This document shows positions 52,605-61,460 of a stretch of DNA of 64,000 bases, in pieces. The position numbers were made by a program, and so were the translations under genes. Every line of letters begins with the position of its first letter. Position 1 is the stretch's first letter. Under the pieces are notes generated by a model. The model had not been told where the DNA came from and made no database searches. It worked only from the letters and a program-made list of their open reading frames with translations. Location of the stretch: assembly GCA_041648175.1 (NCBI GenBank), contig JBAZPO010000001.1, positions 124,001-188,000 on the forward strand, in the 5' to 3' direction. This DNA comes from Desulfobaccales bacterium. Its GTDB lineage: Bacteria; Desulfobacterota; Desulfobaccia; Desulfobaccales; 0-14-0-80-60-11.

Positions 52605-52864
52605 TCAATCCTGTCGATACACCTCCCGCCGGTGGCCTACGCCGATTACTTCTATCTCCTGCGGAGCATCATCGATGGTGTACAATATCCGGTAATCGCC
52701 CACTCTGATCCGATATCTTTCGCCTCCACCAAGCTTCTTGGTCCGGGAGGTCGGGGATTATCTTTTAGGCCCAACAGCCGTTTGATAATCTTGCGATGCA
52801 CTTCTCGGGGCAAACCTGCCAGTTCTTTTTCCACCGACCTTTTCAGATGGACGACATAAGGCAT
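52605..52864 (-). pseudogene. RelE/ParE-type toxin gene, frameshifted
   Basis: The frame begins MPYVVHLKRSVEKELAGLP and runs to NPRPPG, then a one-base deletion near 52743 moves the rest out of frame. The second frame reads KKLGGGERYRIRVGDYRILY and ends EVIGVGHRREVYRQD, the RelE C-terminus with its catalytic Arg/Tyr residues. The span of 260 bp is one short of 87 codons. A true mutation or a sequencing error would both explain it. Confidence 0.85.
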
Positions 52865-52873
52865 GAAAGGCCC

Positions 52874-53071
52874 TTACTTTTGCTCAGCCAGATACTCTTC
52901 TAAGGGTCTGGAGGGCTCGGACCGCCGTTGTTCAATAATGGCAATATCCAGCAAATCCTCGACAAATTCACGATCTTGCAGCAACTTCTCCACGATGAGG
53001 TGCTGCTCTTTCTTGGGCAAGCCCTTAAAGGCCAGCCAAAAGACTTCCGCTTTGGCTTCTTCGAGAATCAT
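52874..53071 (-). CDS. Antitoxin-like small protein
   Basis: 65 residues, acidic and helical (LPKKEQHLIVEKLLQDREFVEDLLDIAIIEQRR...RPLEEYLAEQK). The gene is 9 bp upstream of the RelE-type toxin. The typical ending (a conserved P-L-E-E-Y/F) matches antitoxins paired with ParE/RelE toxins. It starts at ATG after GGATA. It may be functional even though its toxin is broken. Confidence 0.75.
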   Translation of the reverse strand: MILEEAKAEVFWLAFKGLPKKEQHLIVEKLLQDREFVEDLLDIAIIEQRRSEPSRPLEEYLAEQK

Positions 53072-53124
53072 ATAAGTATCCTTATCACTTCTTGTGCCTA
53101 GATTAAATTATGCTAAGTCATCTG

Positions 53125-55767
53125 TCAAAACTTTCCATGAAGCGGGGCTGCGCCTTCCCCATTTTCGCCCCTTGCCATGGCCTCCACATCCAGACCATAA
53201 TTGCCCTGCAGGAAATTATTGGCTACCGCCTCGACGCTAGACTCGCTGGTCATGAGCATATCCAACTGGCGGGTGAAGATGAGCAGGCGTCCGATGAGGT
53301 CGAGTTTGTCGGCGATGATGGCGCGGTCGTATTTTTGCAGGCGGGCATCCACCCGGTCGCCTTTTACCTCCACGGAAAAATCCAGGCCCATGAGCACGAT
53401 GGCGATGGCCCGGACCCGGCGGCTGCGGCGCGTATCGTCGGCTGCGCCGCCTTTGAAGGAGAAGGTAATATAGTTCTTGTTGACCGTCTGCCCGCAGTAG
53501 GCGTCCAGCACGCTGTAGTGATAGCCCACCCGGGACGAGAAGTTGAGATACTTGTCGGAAATGATGGCGTAACTGCGGTCGCCGAAGCGTTCTTCCCCGT
53601 TGGGGGACGCCAGCATCTGTTCCCGCATTACCGACAAGAGCCCCGAAAGTTGAACGGGGCGGGGTTCCCGGCCCCGCACCTCCTGGTGCAGCATCCCCTT
53701 CAGCAAAGCTTGCAGGGGCGCGGAAGTCACCTGGCCCACGGTTACCTTTTGGCTCTGGCCGCTGCCGGTCAGCCCGCCGCCCAGGTCGATGAGATAGAGG
53801 TCCAGAGGGATGGGGGCGTCCAACTTCATGGCGTAGCCTTCCTTGGCCGAGACCAGGTCGCTGATCTTGAACATCTCGGTGTAGGACAGTTCGTGCACCA
53901 ACCTCCCCAGGTCATGCAACGACCGGCAAAAATCCGGGGCAAACTCCGGGGATTTCGGGTCCACCAGGCGCAGGGGCAGAATGAATTCGGCAACCTGCTT
54001 CAAGGTTGCATAGACGGGCGTATCCTTCAGGTAGGATTCCCGGACCTGCCGGAGTTCCAGCAGTTCAGGCACAAGGCCTGCGTAGATGCGGCAGGCGTAG
54101 GCGTCCACCGTAATGATCTGCCCTGGGAGAATGGTCTGTGTCGCCGTCCCGGTGTCTAAAAGCGTGGGGATGGAAAATTCCCGGGACAAAGACGCCATGT
54201 GTCCGGAAATACTGCCAGAATCAGAGACAATGGCCTGGGCCTTGGGCATCACCATGACGAACTTGGGCGAAGAATGCCTGGCCACCAACACCGCACCCTC
54301 GGGGAAATCCAACAGGTCCTCGTCCGCGTGCACCAGAAAGGCCGGTCCGCACCCCACGCCGGGGAAGGCCACGGCGCCGCCTTCCACCAACACCGGATAA
54401 CCCGCTACCGCCGGAACGTCTGATAAGCCCTCGCCGGTCGGGGCCTGGAGGCGCAGCGGCCGGCTCTGGAGCACCAAAAGACGCCCCTGCCGGTCCAGGG
54501 CCCATTCCACGTCCTGGGGACCGTGATAATGCTCTTCCAGTTTGACGCCATACCCCGCCAGGGCTTTGATTTGATCCGGGGACAGGCAGGGCTGGCCCTG
54601 CGCCTCCGGCGGCACCGGAATCTCCTTCAGACCCACATCGGGATTGGCCACCAATTGCACGGGCTTGTGGGAGATTTTCTGATCCAGGATGGCCAAACCG
54701 GTCTTGGCGACGCGATAAGTGTCCGGAGTAATGACCCCATCCACCGCATAAGGTCCCAGGCCCCAGACCGCGCTGATGAGCAGGTTGTCGTCTCTTATAT
54801 TGAAAGGGTGGTGGGAATACATCACCCCGCTGGCCACGGCATCGACCATTTGAAGGCAGACCACGCTCATGGCGATGTCTTCGTCCCTTATACCCTTGTT
54901 GAGGCGATAGGAGATGGCGCGGGGCGTATAGAGACTGGCCAGGATATCCTTATAGGCCGGCAAGAGCTGGTCACCCGGCACATTCAAGACAGTCAGATAT
55001 TGTCCCGCGAAGGATAGCTCGCTGTCTTCGCCGATGGCGCTGGAACGCATGGACACCCGCACCGGCGCCTCCCCCGGTTGAGGCGCCTGCATCCGGGCAT
55101 ACGCCTCGAGGATGGCGTCCTTTAGTGCAGGAGGAACCTCAGCCCCGATGATCAACTGCTGGATGTCAGCGCTGACTTGCTGGACCGTTAAGGGGGACTG
55201 GGGATCGATATCCATCTTTCTCTTGTTGATTTCGTCCACCAGGTCATTAAAGGCCAGAAAGTCCGCATGGGCCCGGGTAGTGATGGCAAACCCCGCGGGG
55301 ATAGGCAACCCGATCTTTAAGGCCTCGCCCAGGTGGGCGTTTTTGCCCCCCACCCAATCCACCATGCCTTGGTCCACCTGGGACAGGGGCAGGACCAGAT
55401 CGGTGAGGAGGAGTTCCTTCTTCTCGCCCAAGTGCTCTTTAATCCCGGAGTTGATCCGATCCAGCACGCCATAGAGCACCGGATACTTATGGCCGGAGAG
55501 GACATCCAGACTCTTAATCATGCGGAAGGCGTGGAACGCGGCCCGGGCCGTCTGGGACCGCACATACGACATGCCGAAGACCTGCCGCCCTTGGAGTTTC
55601 TCTTCAATATCAGCAATAATATTTAATAGTTGTGTATTTGAGTCCAGCAAATCCTTAAAGCAGGCATACCGGAAACGGAAGGCCGCAGCCAGTTCATCCC
55701 GGGCAGGTCCGGCCCGGCGGCCTTTGAATTTGCGGTAAATCTCTCGAAATAAGTTGAGCGTTTCCAT
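53125..55767 (-). CDS. PEP synthase / pyruvate phosphate dikinase-like protein (paralogue 1)
   Basis: 880 residues from the ATG at 55767 (a TTG at 55794 is the first in-frame start). A helical N-terminal domain (about 1-115) precedes the ATP-grasp domain (GGKNAHLGEALKIGLPIPAGFAITTRAH ... RSSAIGEDSELSFAGQYLTVLNV) and the swivelling phospho-His domain, where the usual TGGxTSHAA is SDSGSISGHMASL. The last 300 residues do not look like the usual PEP-binding TIM barrel. It may be a phosphotransferase with another acceptor. A paralogue starts at 63562. Confidence 0.8.
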   Translation of the reverse strand: METLNLFREIYRKFKGRRAGPARDELAAAFRFRYACFKDLLDSNTQLLNIIADIEEKLQGRQVFGMSYVRSQTARAAFHAFRMIKSLDVLSGHKYPVLYGVLDRINSGIKEHLGEKKELLLTDLVLPLSQVDQGMVDWVGGKNAHLGEALKIGLPIPAGFAITTRAHADFLAFNDLVDEINKRKMDIDPQSPLTVQQVSADIQQLIIGAEVPPALKDAILEAYARMQAPQPGEAPVRVSMRSSAIGEDSELSFAGQYLTVLNVPGDQLLPAYKDILASLYTPRAISYRLNKGIRDEDIAMSVVCLQMVDAVASGVMYSHHPFNIRDDNLLISAVWGLGPYAVDGVITPDTYRVAKTGLAILDQKISHKPVQLVANPDVGLKEIPVPPEAQGQPCLSPDQIKALAGYGVKLEEHYHGPQDVEWALDRQGRLLVLQSRPLRLQAPTGEGLSDVPAVAGYPVLVEGGAVAFPGVGCGPAFLVHADEDLLDFPEGAVLVARHSSPKFVMVMPKAQAIVSDSGSISGHMASLSREFSIPTLLDTGTATQTILPGQIITVDAYACRIYAGLVPELLELRQVRESYLKDTPVYATLKQVAEFILPLRLVDPKSPEFAPDFCRSLHDLGRLVHELSYTEMFKISDLVSAKEGYAMKLDAPIPLDLYLIDLGGGLTGSGQSQKVTVGQVTSAPLQALLKGMLHQEVRGREPRPVQLSGLLSVMREQMLASPNGEERFGDRSYAIISDKYLNFSSRVGYHYSVLDAYCGQTVNKNYITFSFKGGAADDTRRSRRVRAIAIVLMGLDFSVEVKGDRVDARLQKYDRAIIADKLDLIGRLLIFTRQLDMLMTSESSVEAVANNFLQGNYGLDVEAMARGENGEGAAPLHGKF

Positions 55768-55971
55768 CTCGTTACCCAACCCTTCATCTATCAAGAATCA
55801 TACCAGAAAAAAAGCTGTCAGCGTTCAGCTTTCAGCCATCAGCTAAGACCTCTGCTCGAAGAAACAGCGTGCGCCCAGGGCACAATTATCCTGGAAAGAC
55901 TGCCTATAAATCATATGGAGGCGAGGTCCGCAATAAACGGGTGCGCCGCAATGGTTTCGCCTGGCATCCCC

Positions 55972-55998
55972 TTTACAGTCTGTAAAAATTACTGACAG
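55972..55998 (+). promoter_or_regulatory. Conserved upstream activating element, copy B
   Basis: Contains the perfect dyad TTTACAGTCTGTAAA, an A run and ACTGACAG. It ends 95 bp before the -24 box. A second overlapping half-site (GTAA-N3-TTAC) may allow two dimers to bind. Confidence 0.8.
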
Positions 55999-56092
55999 AA
56001 CCGCGGCGCCCGGGATTTCCAACATTAAACAATCTTGCAAAAATTATCTCAATTTTCAATTAGTTAAACATGTTGTCACGCAGCCTTGCACC

Positions 56093-56108
56093 TGGCACGG
56101 CCATTGCT
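56093..56108 (+). promoter_or_regulatory. Sigma54 promoter of the Usp/TauE operon
   Basis: TGGCACG-N4-TTGCT, an exact match to the consensus, 37 bp before the small leader ORF. Confidence 0.85.
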
Positions 56109-56144
56109 TTATCACCAGGTGCATGACCAGAGGCAGGTGGATTC

Positions 56145-56282
56145 ATGGCACTTTATGAAAATTATGAACAATGGAATGACGCAATCATGAAGCCAGATAA
56201 TCACTCACTTCCATTCCCCTTACAATCTCAGATCACTTTAACCGTGAAGCATCTAAAGTCATTTTCAGGAGGTCTCGTATGA
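56145..56282 (+). CDS. Small leader ORF coupled to the Usp gene (45 aa)
   Basis: ATG after AGGTGG, 45 codons (MALYENYEQWNDAIMKPDNH...), with the stop overlapping the Usp start as ATGA. The ribosome site AGGAGG of the Usp gene is inside this frame, so translation could be coupled. It has no recognised family, and I cannot exclude a chance frame within the leader. Confidence 0.45.
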   Translation: MALYENYEQWNDAIMKPDNHSLPFPLQSQITLTVKHLKSFSGGLV

Positions 56283-56692
56283 AAGTATTGGTGCCTACTG
56301 ACGGCTCGGAGCATTCCATGAAGGCCGTACAACGAGCTTTGGAACTGGCAGAAACCCAAAAAGCCCAGGTGACCTTGATGTCGGTGGCTTATTACCATGC
56401 GGATTATCTGGAAGGCATGCCGCCCAACATCCAGGACAAACTGGAAGACGAAGCCAAGGCGGCCCTGAAAAAGGCCAAGGCCATGTTCGAGGCGAAGAAC
56501 ATTCCGGTGGAAACGGTGCTGCAAGCGGGCCTGGTGCCGGCCAACTTGATCATCCAGAAAGCCCAAGAGGGCAAGTTTGACCGCATCATCATCGGCAGCA
56601 CCGGTATGAACGCCCTGGAAAGGATCATCATGGGCTCAACCGCCTCCAAGGTGGTGGCCCATGCCCCCTGCGAAGTTACGGTGGTCAGATAA
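56279..56692 (+). CDS. Universal stress protein (UspA family)
   Basis: 137 residues. KVLVPTDGSEHSMKAVQRALELA at the N-terminus and GSTGMNALERIIMGSTASKVVAHAPCEVTVV at the end form the ATP-binding GX2GX9GS-type motif (GSTG, then GS(T/A)), so it probably binds ATP. AGGAGG precedes the ATG. First annotated member of the sigma54-driven operon. Confidence 0.93.
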   Translation: MKVLVPTDGSEHSMKAVQRALELAETQKAQVTLMSVAYYHADYLEGMPPNIQDKLEDEAKAALKKAKAMFEAKNIPVETVLQAGLVPANLIIQKAQEGKFDRIIIGSTGMNALERIIMGSTASKVVAHAPCEVTVVR

Positions 56693-56719
56693 CCAAGATT
56701 CTTAAAGGAGGTCAGCACG

Positions 56720-57016
56720 ATGCGTAAATGGTGGACAAAACTCACGGGGTTGGTTGTCATGGTCAGCCTGCTGCTGCCTGAGCTGGTCCTGGCTGCCGGG
56801 CCGAAGGCAGCCCCCCTGGTAATGGTAGCCGATACCCGGAAATTTACCGGATGGGAAGCCTGGTGGACCAATCTCTACAATGAGAGTCACCTTTATTTCG
56901 CTCTCCTGACAGTAGTCCTTATTCCCATTATCGGCCTAATTTTTGGTGTCCTGGCGGACCTGGTCATGAGCCGTATCGGCATAGACCTGAAGCACCGGGA
57001 CCTGGCAGAGCATTAA
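56720..57016 (+). CDS. DVU0150-type small membrane protein
   Basis: 98 residues with a signal-like helix (about 8-26, ending VLA) and a second helix (about 62-83, YFALLTVVLIPIIGLIFG). The middle region, KFTGWEAWWTNLYNESHLYFA, has conserved aromatic residues. A similar small protein accompanies TauE-type permeases in sulfate reducers, so it may be an accessory subunit. It lies 27 bp after the Usp gene with a GGAGG site. Confidence 0.75.
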   Translation: MRKWWTKLTGLVVMVSLLLPELVLAAGPKAAPLVMVADTRKFTGWEAWWTNLYNESHLYFALLTVVLIPIIGLIFGVLADLVMSRIGIDLKHRDLAEH

Positions 57017-57052
57017 GGCTTCTTGAGAACGACGAGGTAGGAGGAAAATACT

Positions 57053-58129
57053 ATGGAGTGGCTATATGTTGTGATGCCCATTGCGGGAATCCAGATTTTC
57101 TGGCCCGGGCTGATCATTTTGGGTATAGGGGTGGGAATTATCGGTGGCTTCTTCGGCATGGGCGGCGCCTGGATGGTGACCCCCGGATTGAACATTCTGG
57201 GTTTTCCCATGGCCTTCGCCATCGGCACCGACATCGCCCACATGGCGGGCAAATCCCTGATCTCCACCATGCGGCACGGCAAGTTCGGCAACGTGGATTA
57301 TAAACTGGGCCTCATTATGCTGGTGGGCACGGTGGTGGGCTTCGAAGTGGGGGCCCAGATGGTCATGTGGCTGGAACGCATCGGGTTGGTGGAACTGTAT
57401 GTCCGCCTGCTGTACCTGGTGCTGTTGTCCCTCATCGCCTGGATGGTCTTTGCCGACGTGGCCAAGAAAAAACGGAAAGACCGGGAGGCGGTGGCGGCTG
57501 GCAAAGAAGTGGACAAGCTGTCCACCGGCATTGAATGGCACAAGACCCTGCACAAGATCAAGATCCCGCCGATGATTCATTTCAAGACGGCCCAACTCAC
57601 CTGCACCGCCTGGCTGCCTATCTTTATCAGCTTCGCCACCGGCTGGCTGGCGGGCATCCTGGGGATCGGCGGCGGGTTGATCCGTATGCCGGCCTTGATT
57701 TACTTCATCGGCTGCCCCACCCACGTGGCGGTAGGCACCGACCTCTTTGAGGTGATGATCTCCGGCCTGTACGGCACCGGCACTTATACCTACAAGGGCC
57801 GCACCGAGTTGGTGGCTGCCATCATCATGCTGATGGGCGCCGCGGTGGGGGCCCAGATCGGCACCGTGGCCACTAAATATATCAAGGGCTACGGCATCCG
57901 GATTGCCTTCGGCCTGGCCGTCATGGGTTGCGCCCTCTCCATCATCCTGAAGCTGGCCCATAGGGTGATCCCGGCGGGGAAAGATATCTTCGACGGTGCA
58001 GCCACAGTCCTGATCCTGGGCTTGGTGGCCGCCATGTCTCTCTATATTTTCGTGAAGATGGTGCAAGGGGCCAAGGCCGAGGTTGCCGCCAAGAAGGCCA
58101 AAGCTCAGGTCTCGGTGGCGGGAAGCTGA
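57053..58129 (+). CDS. TauE/SafE-family anion exporter/permease
   Basis: 358 residues with about eight membrane helices and the duplicated glycine-rich family motif: GVGIIGGFFGMGGAWMVTPGLN near residue 25 and LAGILGIGGGLIRMPALIYFIG near residue 200. The family moves sulfite, sulfoacetate or other sulfonates/anions. The context of a stress protein and a two-component sensor suggests response to an anion or sulfur stress. Same operon as the Usp gene. Confidence 0.88.
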   Translation: MEWLYVVMPIAGIQIFWPGLIILGIGVGIIGGFFGMGGAWMVTPGLNILGFPMAFAIGTDIAHMAGKSLISTMRHGKFGNVDYKLGLIMLVGTVVGFEVGAQMVMWLERIGLVELYVRLLYLVLLSLIAWMVFADVAKKKRKDREAVAAGKEVDKLSTGIEWHKTLHKIKIPPMIHFKTAQLTCTAWLPIFISFATGWLAGILGIGGGLIRMPALIYFIGCPTHVAVGTDLFEVMISGLYGTGTYTYKGRTELVAAIIMLMGAAVGAQIGTVATKYIKGYGIRIAFGLAVMGCALSIILKLAHRVIPAGKDIFDGAATVLILGLVAAMSLYIFVKMVQGAKAEVAAKKAKAQVSVAGS

Positions 58130-58156
58130 TCCGGACTTTTCAAGAGGAGATCTATT

Positions 58157-58756
58157 ATGGCGAAAAGACTTAACTGGTGGGCTCTCGTGGCCAGCCTAAC
58201 GGCAGCCCTATTGCTTGGCGGTTTCGGCTGCGGCGAACAAGGCAAGGTGGAACAGGGTAGAGTTATCGGCTTTGACAAAGCCAAAGAGACCGTTACCTTA
58301 ATTGTGGATACCAAGCACGATACCGCCAATCCCGATTACAGCGGGGCGCCCCTTAGCTTCGCGCTCCCCAAGGACCCCATGGAGCGGGGAGAGGACCCCA
58401 AAGTCGGGATGCGGATGAAGCTGGACACCAATACCAAGGAGATCGTGATTTACGATCCGGCCACGAAGAGCATGAAGAATATTACTTACACGCTCATCGA
58501 CCAGAAAGAAAAAGTGGCCAAAAACAGTCCCCTGGTGGCTGACAAGAAGTTCCCGATCGTGGACAAAGAGAAGAAAGCCATCACGGTATATTCCGGCCGG
58601 CAGAAATTGCTGGTGACGTTCTCGGTGCCCGAGGAGTACATGGCGCTGCCGGATAATACCTGGGAGGCGGGAGACGAAGTCCGGATCTATTATAAGGAGC
58701 CGGGCAAGGCCGCCAGGTTTATGAACATAACCAAGACGGATATCTTTAAGAAGTAA
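58157..58756 (+). CDS. DUF4881-like lipoprotein
   Basis: 199 residues. The leader ends in the lipobox-like GGFGC (Cys about residue 25). The mature part is rich in charged beta-strands (GRVIGFDKAKETVTLIVDTKHDT; LVTFSVPEEYMALPDNTWEAGDEVRIYYKEPGKAARFMNIT) and resembles DUF4881 proteins of sulfate reducers. It is probably periplasmic and works with the TauE-type permease. Last gene before a strong terminator. Confidence 0.75.
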   Translation: MAKRLNWWALVASLTAALLLGGFGCGEQGKVEQGRVIGFDKAKETVTLIVDTKHDTANPDYSGAPLSFALPKDPMERGEDPKVGMRMKLDTNTKEIVIYDPATKSMKNITYTLIDQKEKVAKNSPLVADKKFPIVDKEKKAITVYSGRQKLLVTFSVPEEYMALPDNTWEAGDEVRIYYKEPGKAARFMNITKTDIFKK

Positions 58757-58780
58757 GTTATCCTTCTGGCGTGCATACTG

Positions 58781-58830
58781 AGAATCGCCCCGGGGGCACC
58801 TAAACTAAACCCGGGGCGATTCTCTTATTT
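58781..58830 (+). terminator. Strong hairpin ending the Usp/TauE operon
   Basis: A perfect 14-bp stem (58781-58794 with 58810-58823; AGAATCGCCCCGGG and complement) is followed by CTTATTTTG. Confidence 0.85.
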
Positions 58831-58895
58831 TGTGGTAATCTAAACATGTTGCGCCATGTGAGTTGGCGGTGGCGATCCTTTGACCTTGGTGGCGG

Positions 58896-59684
58896 ATGAT
58901 GGATTTGGAGAAAGTGAATAAGTGGCGGGACCTGGCCAGCAAGATCGCGGCGGCCTTCTGCGTCATTGCTTTGTTGGCCCTGGTGGATGGTTTGCTGGTG
59001 CATTTTCGGGAACCGGCCAACCTCGTCAAGGTGCTGCCGGGGATGAATGTCGAAGTAAACGGGGAATTGACCGATGAGGCCCACGGGATTGAGGATTTGA
59101 CCTTTACGACCAATTCGGATCAGCTTCAGGTGACTTTTGAGGCCATCCATAAAGGCTACTTCCTGGGAGGGGATATGTGGCGGGGGCGGCTCCTGGTCGG
59201 GGCGCAAATTTCCCCGGGAGAATATAGCCTGTCGGTTATTCCCAAGCGGACCGTTTCCCCCCGGAAGGCGCCGGCTTTCCGCATCATGGTCTTTCCCGAC
59301 GCGCTCAATCTCCAAAAAAGTTCTACCTCACTGATCCGCCGCTGGTTCGGGATCTCGGCCTTTATGGTGGCGGCAGGCTGCCTGCCAGGAATTTTGCTGG
59401 CCTTCGGCGCGGTCTTTCTCCTGGCCGGTAAAAAAGACGCTTTGCTGGCGGCTGCTGGCAAGGCGGAGATTTACCGGGTCACCCCGACGGAGGACGGCTA
59501 CGAAATCCGCTTTGCCCTGGGCGCCTCCAACGGCATGGTTCCCGGTGCTAAAATCTTGATTCATGATGACGCGGGCCGGCAAGTAGGAAGCGGCGCCGTG
59601 GAGGCCTCCAACCAGAAAAATTCCGTGGCCCAGGTCACGTGCGAGCAGGAGATTAAAGCGGGATATCTGGTGTCCCGGAAATAA
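58896..59684 (+). CDS. Membrane-anchored hypothetical protein (262 aa)
   Basis: Helix 1 (about 18-38) and helix 2 (about 150-176, ISAFMVAAGCLPGILLAFGAVFLL) border an extracytoplasmic beta-rich domain (VLPGMNVEVNGELTDEAHGIEDLTF ... ISPGEYSLSVIPKRT). The C-terminal part (about 185-262) is a small beta-barrel-like domain. It may belong functionally with the Usp/TauE operon or the sensor kinase next to it. No family is recognised. The gene starts ATG-ATG; the first is assigned. Confidence 0.65.
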   Translation: MMDLEKVNKWRDLASKIAAAFCVIALLALVDGLLVHFREPANLVKVLPGMNVEVNGELTDEAHGIEDLTFTTNSDQLQVTFEAIHKGYFLGGDMWRGRLLVGAQISPGEYSLSVIPKRTVSPRKAPAFRIMVFPDALNLQKSSTSLIRRWFGISAFMVAAGCLPGILLAFGAVFLLAGKKDALLAAAGKAEIYRVTPTEDGYEIRFALGASNGMVPGAKILIHDDAGRQVGSGAVEASNQKNSVAQVTCEQEIKAGYLVSRK

Positions 59685-59909
59685 AGACGGTTTCCGGTTT
59701 TCAGTTTTCGGTAGAGATCGCTCAGGATGACAAACAGGCTTTTTGTAAGAACCTCATATGGAAATTTAAAGCTTATTGATAAAAAAGAAAGTTCTGTAAT
59801 AATTATATCTAATTGATAATTATGGATATTTTATATTTTTATTAACGGTGCACTACCAAAAATACGACTTACCGCCAAAACTGAAAACTGAAAACCGGTA
59901 TTTAAACCC
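59685..59909. repeat. Inverted CCGGTTTTCAGTTTTC arms around an AT-rich core
   Basis: CCGGTTTTCAGTTTTCGG at 59693-59710 faces AACTGAAAACTGAAAACCGG at 59878-59897. The core (59760-59850) is very AT-rich and probably contains the promoter of the kinase gene. No gene is seen. Confidence 0.55.
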
Positions 59910-61397
59910 ATGTGGAAAAACCTCAGCCTGAGGACCCGCATCTTAGTGCTCCTGGTCGCGCTGGTGCTCACCACCATCGGGGGGGGCCTGGTCACCCTGT
60001 GGCACAACGAGTCCATGGACTCCCTGCTCACCTCCCTGATCGATAAAAATGTGGCTTCATATCAAGCCGCTGAGGAACTGGAGACCGCTCTGCTGCAACA
60101 GAAGGGTTTCCTGACGTATTACTTTCTGGACGGCAAAACCCAGTGGCTCGAAGAGATGCAGCGGCATAACCAGGTCTTTGAAGGATGGCTGGTAAAGGCC
60201 CGGAAATCGGCCTACACTGAGCCCATGCGAGAGATCATCAGCCAGATTGATGCCGAATACCAAAAATATCTTGTCGTTCGGGACCAAGTAATCAGTTTAT
60301 ACCGGGAAGGGAATCGGGTGGCGGGAGCCCAACTGCACTGGCGGGTGCGGCAACAGTATGTCGACATTCTTAATCTCTGTCACCGCTATAAACTGGTCCA
60401 TGATTACGCCATCTCTCGGGTCCGCACCGAAAGCCAGGCCCGGGCCCGCTTCATTAAGGCCTTTGCCCTGGTGGCCGTGCCTACCGTGGCGATCCTGGGG
60501 ATTTTGCTGGCCTATATTCTTATCAAGCAGATTTTGGGGCCTATTCGCCAACTGGCCCTGGAGACCGCACCGGCGAATCCGGAGCCCCAAGGTCCGGATG
60601 AAGTAAAGGCCCTGAGCAGCCGGGTGCACAGTCTCATCGAGGACGTGGACCAGGCCCAGACGGAGCTTACGCGCAGCCAGGAACACCTGGTGCAGTCGGG
60701 AAAATGGGCCATGGTCGGAAAACTGGCGGCGGGGGTGGCCCACAGTATCCGCAACCCATTGACTTCGGTGAATATGCGGCTCTTCTCTTTAAAGCGCTCC
60801 CTGGCCATGTCTGACTCCCAGCAGGAAGACTTTCAAGTCATTGCCGAGGAAATCCGGCATATTGACTCGATTGTGCGCAATTTTCTGGAATTTTCCCGGC
60901 CTCCTAAGTTGAAAATGCAGTGGATCAGCCCCTCCGACGTGGTCGACAATGCCCTGGTTTTGTTGCGCCACCGGCTGGAATCTTACGAGGTCGATGTAAA
61001 ACTCGTCCGGACCGAACGGCTCCCCGAGATTTGGGCCGACCCGGACCAATTGAAAGAGGTCCTGGTCAACCTGGTGCTCAACGCCTGCGAGGTAATGGTG
61101 GGTGGCGGCGCCATCACCATCCGGGAAGAAATAAGGGGGGACTCTCCCTTGGGGCCGGTGGTTGTCCTGCGGTTGAGCGACACTGGCCCCGGTATCCCCC
61201 AGTCCGTCCAGGACAAAGTTTTTCAACCGTTTTTCAGCACCAAGGAAGAAGGCACCGGCCTGGGCCTGAGCATTGCCACCCGTATTATCGAAGACCATGG
61301 CGGCCGGCTGGAATTGAAATCTAAAAAGAATGAGGGGGCGACCTTTATCATCACCCTGCCCCTTAAAATTGAATATGGTCCCTGCTTAACCATTTAA
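59910..61397 (+). CDS. Membrane sensor histidine kinase (4HB-type sensor)
   Basis: 495 residues. Helix 1 (about 10-32), a helical periplasmic domain of roughly 155 residues (Gln/Glu-rich, four-helix-bundle-like), helix 2 (about 188-210) and the output HisKA (WAMVGKLAAGVAHSIRNPL) and HATPase_c (LSDTGPGIPQSVQ, EGTGLGLSIA). The H-box has Ser where most kinases have Glu (HSIRNP for HEIRNP). Its partner is the regulator 63 bp downstream. Confidence 0.92.
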   Translation: MWKNLSLRTRILVLLVALVLTTIGGGLVTLWHNESMDSLLTSLIDKNVASYQAAEELETALLQQKGFLTYYFLDGKTQWLEEMQRHNQVFEGWLVKARKSAYTEPMREIISQIDAEYQKYLVVRDQVISLYREGNRVAGAQLHWRVRQQYVDILNLCHRYKLVHDYAISRVRTESQARARFIKAFALVAVPTVAILGILLAYILIKQILGPIRQLALETAPANPEPQGPDEVKALSSRVHSLIEDVDQAQTELTRSQEHLVQSGKWAMVGKLAAGVAHSIRNPLTSVNMRLFSLKRSLAMSDSQQEDFQVIAEEIRHIDSIVRNFLEFSRPPKLKMQWISPSDVVDNALVLLRHRLESYEVDVKLVRTERLPEIWADPDQLKEVLVNLVLNACEVMVGGGAITIREEIRGDSPLGPVVVLRLSDTGPGIPQSVQDKVFQPFFSTKEEGTGLGLSIATRIIEDHGGRLELKSKKNEGATFIITLPLKIEYGPCLTI

Positions 61398-61460
61398 CGC
61401 TTAATGATTTTGGCGAAAAGATACCATCCGCGGAACCGTACGAAAAAGGAATGAGGCATC

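Larger units (their letters stand above)
55768..56144. other. Divergent control region between the PEP synthase-like and Usp operons
   Basis: Holds the conserved element, the sigma54 promoter and an AT-rich spacer (56010-56075). Promoters for the leftward gene are not evident. No gene is seen. Confidence 0.6.

Noticed and set aside
53110..54159. A 349-codon plus-strand frame opposite the PEP synthase-like gene
   Set aside because: The opposite strand carries clear ATP-grasp and phospho-His motifs. The plus-strand product is His/Gln/Gly-rich noise typical of antisense frames.
57062..58066. A 334-codon minus-strand frame opposite the TauE-like gene
   Set aside because: Extremely His-rich and compositionally odd. 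The plus strand has ribosome sites, membrane helices and operon spacing.
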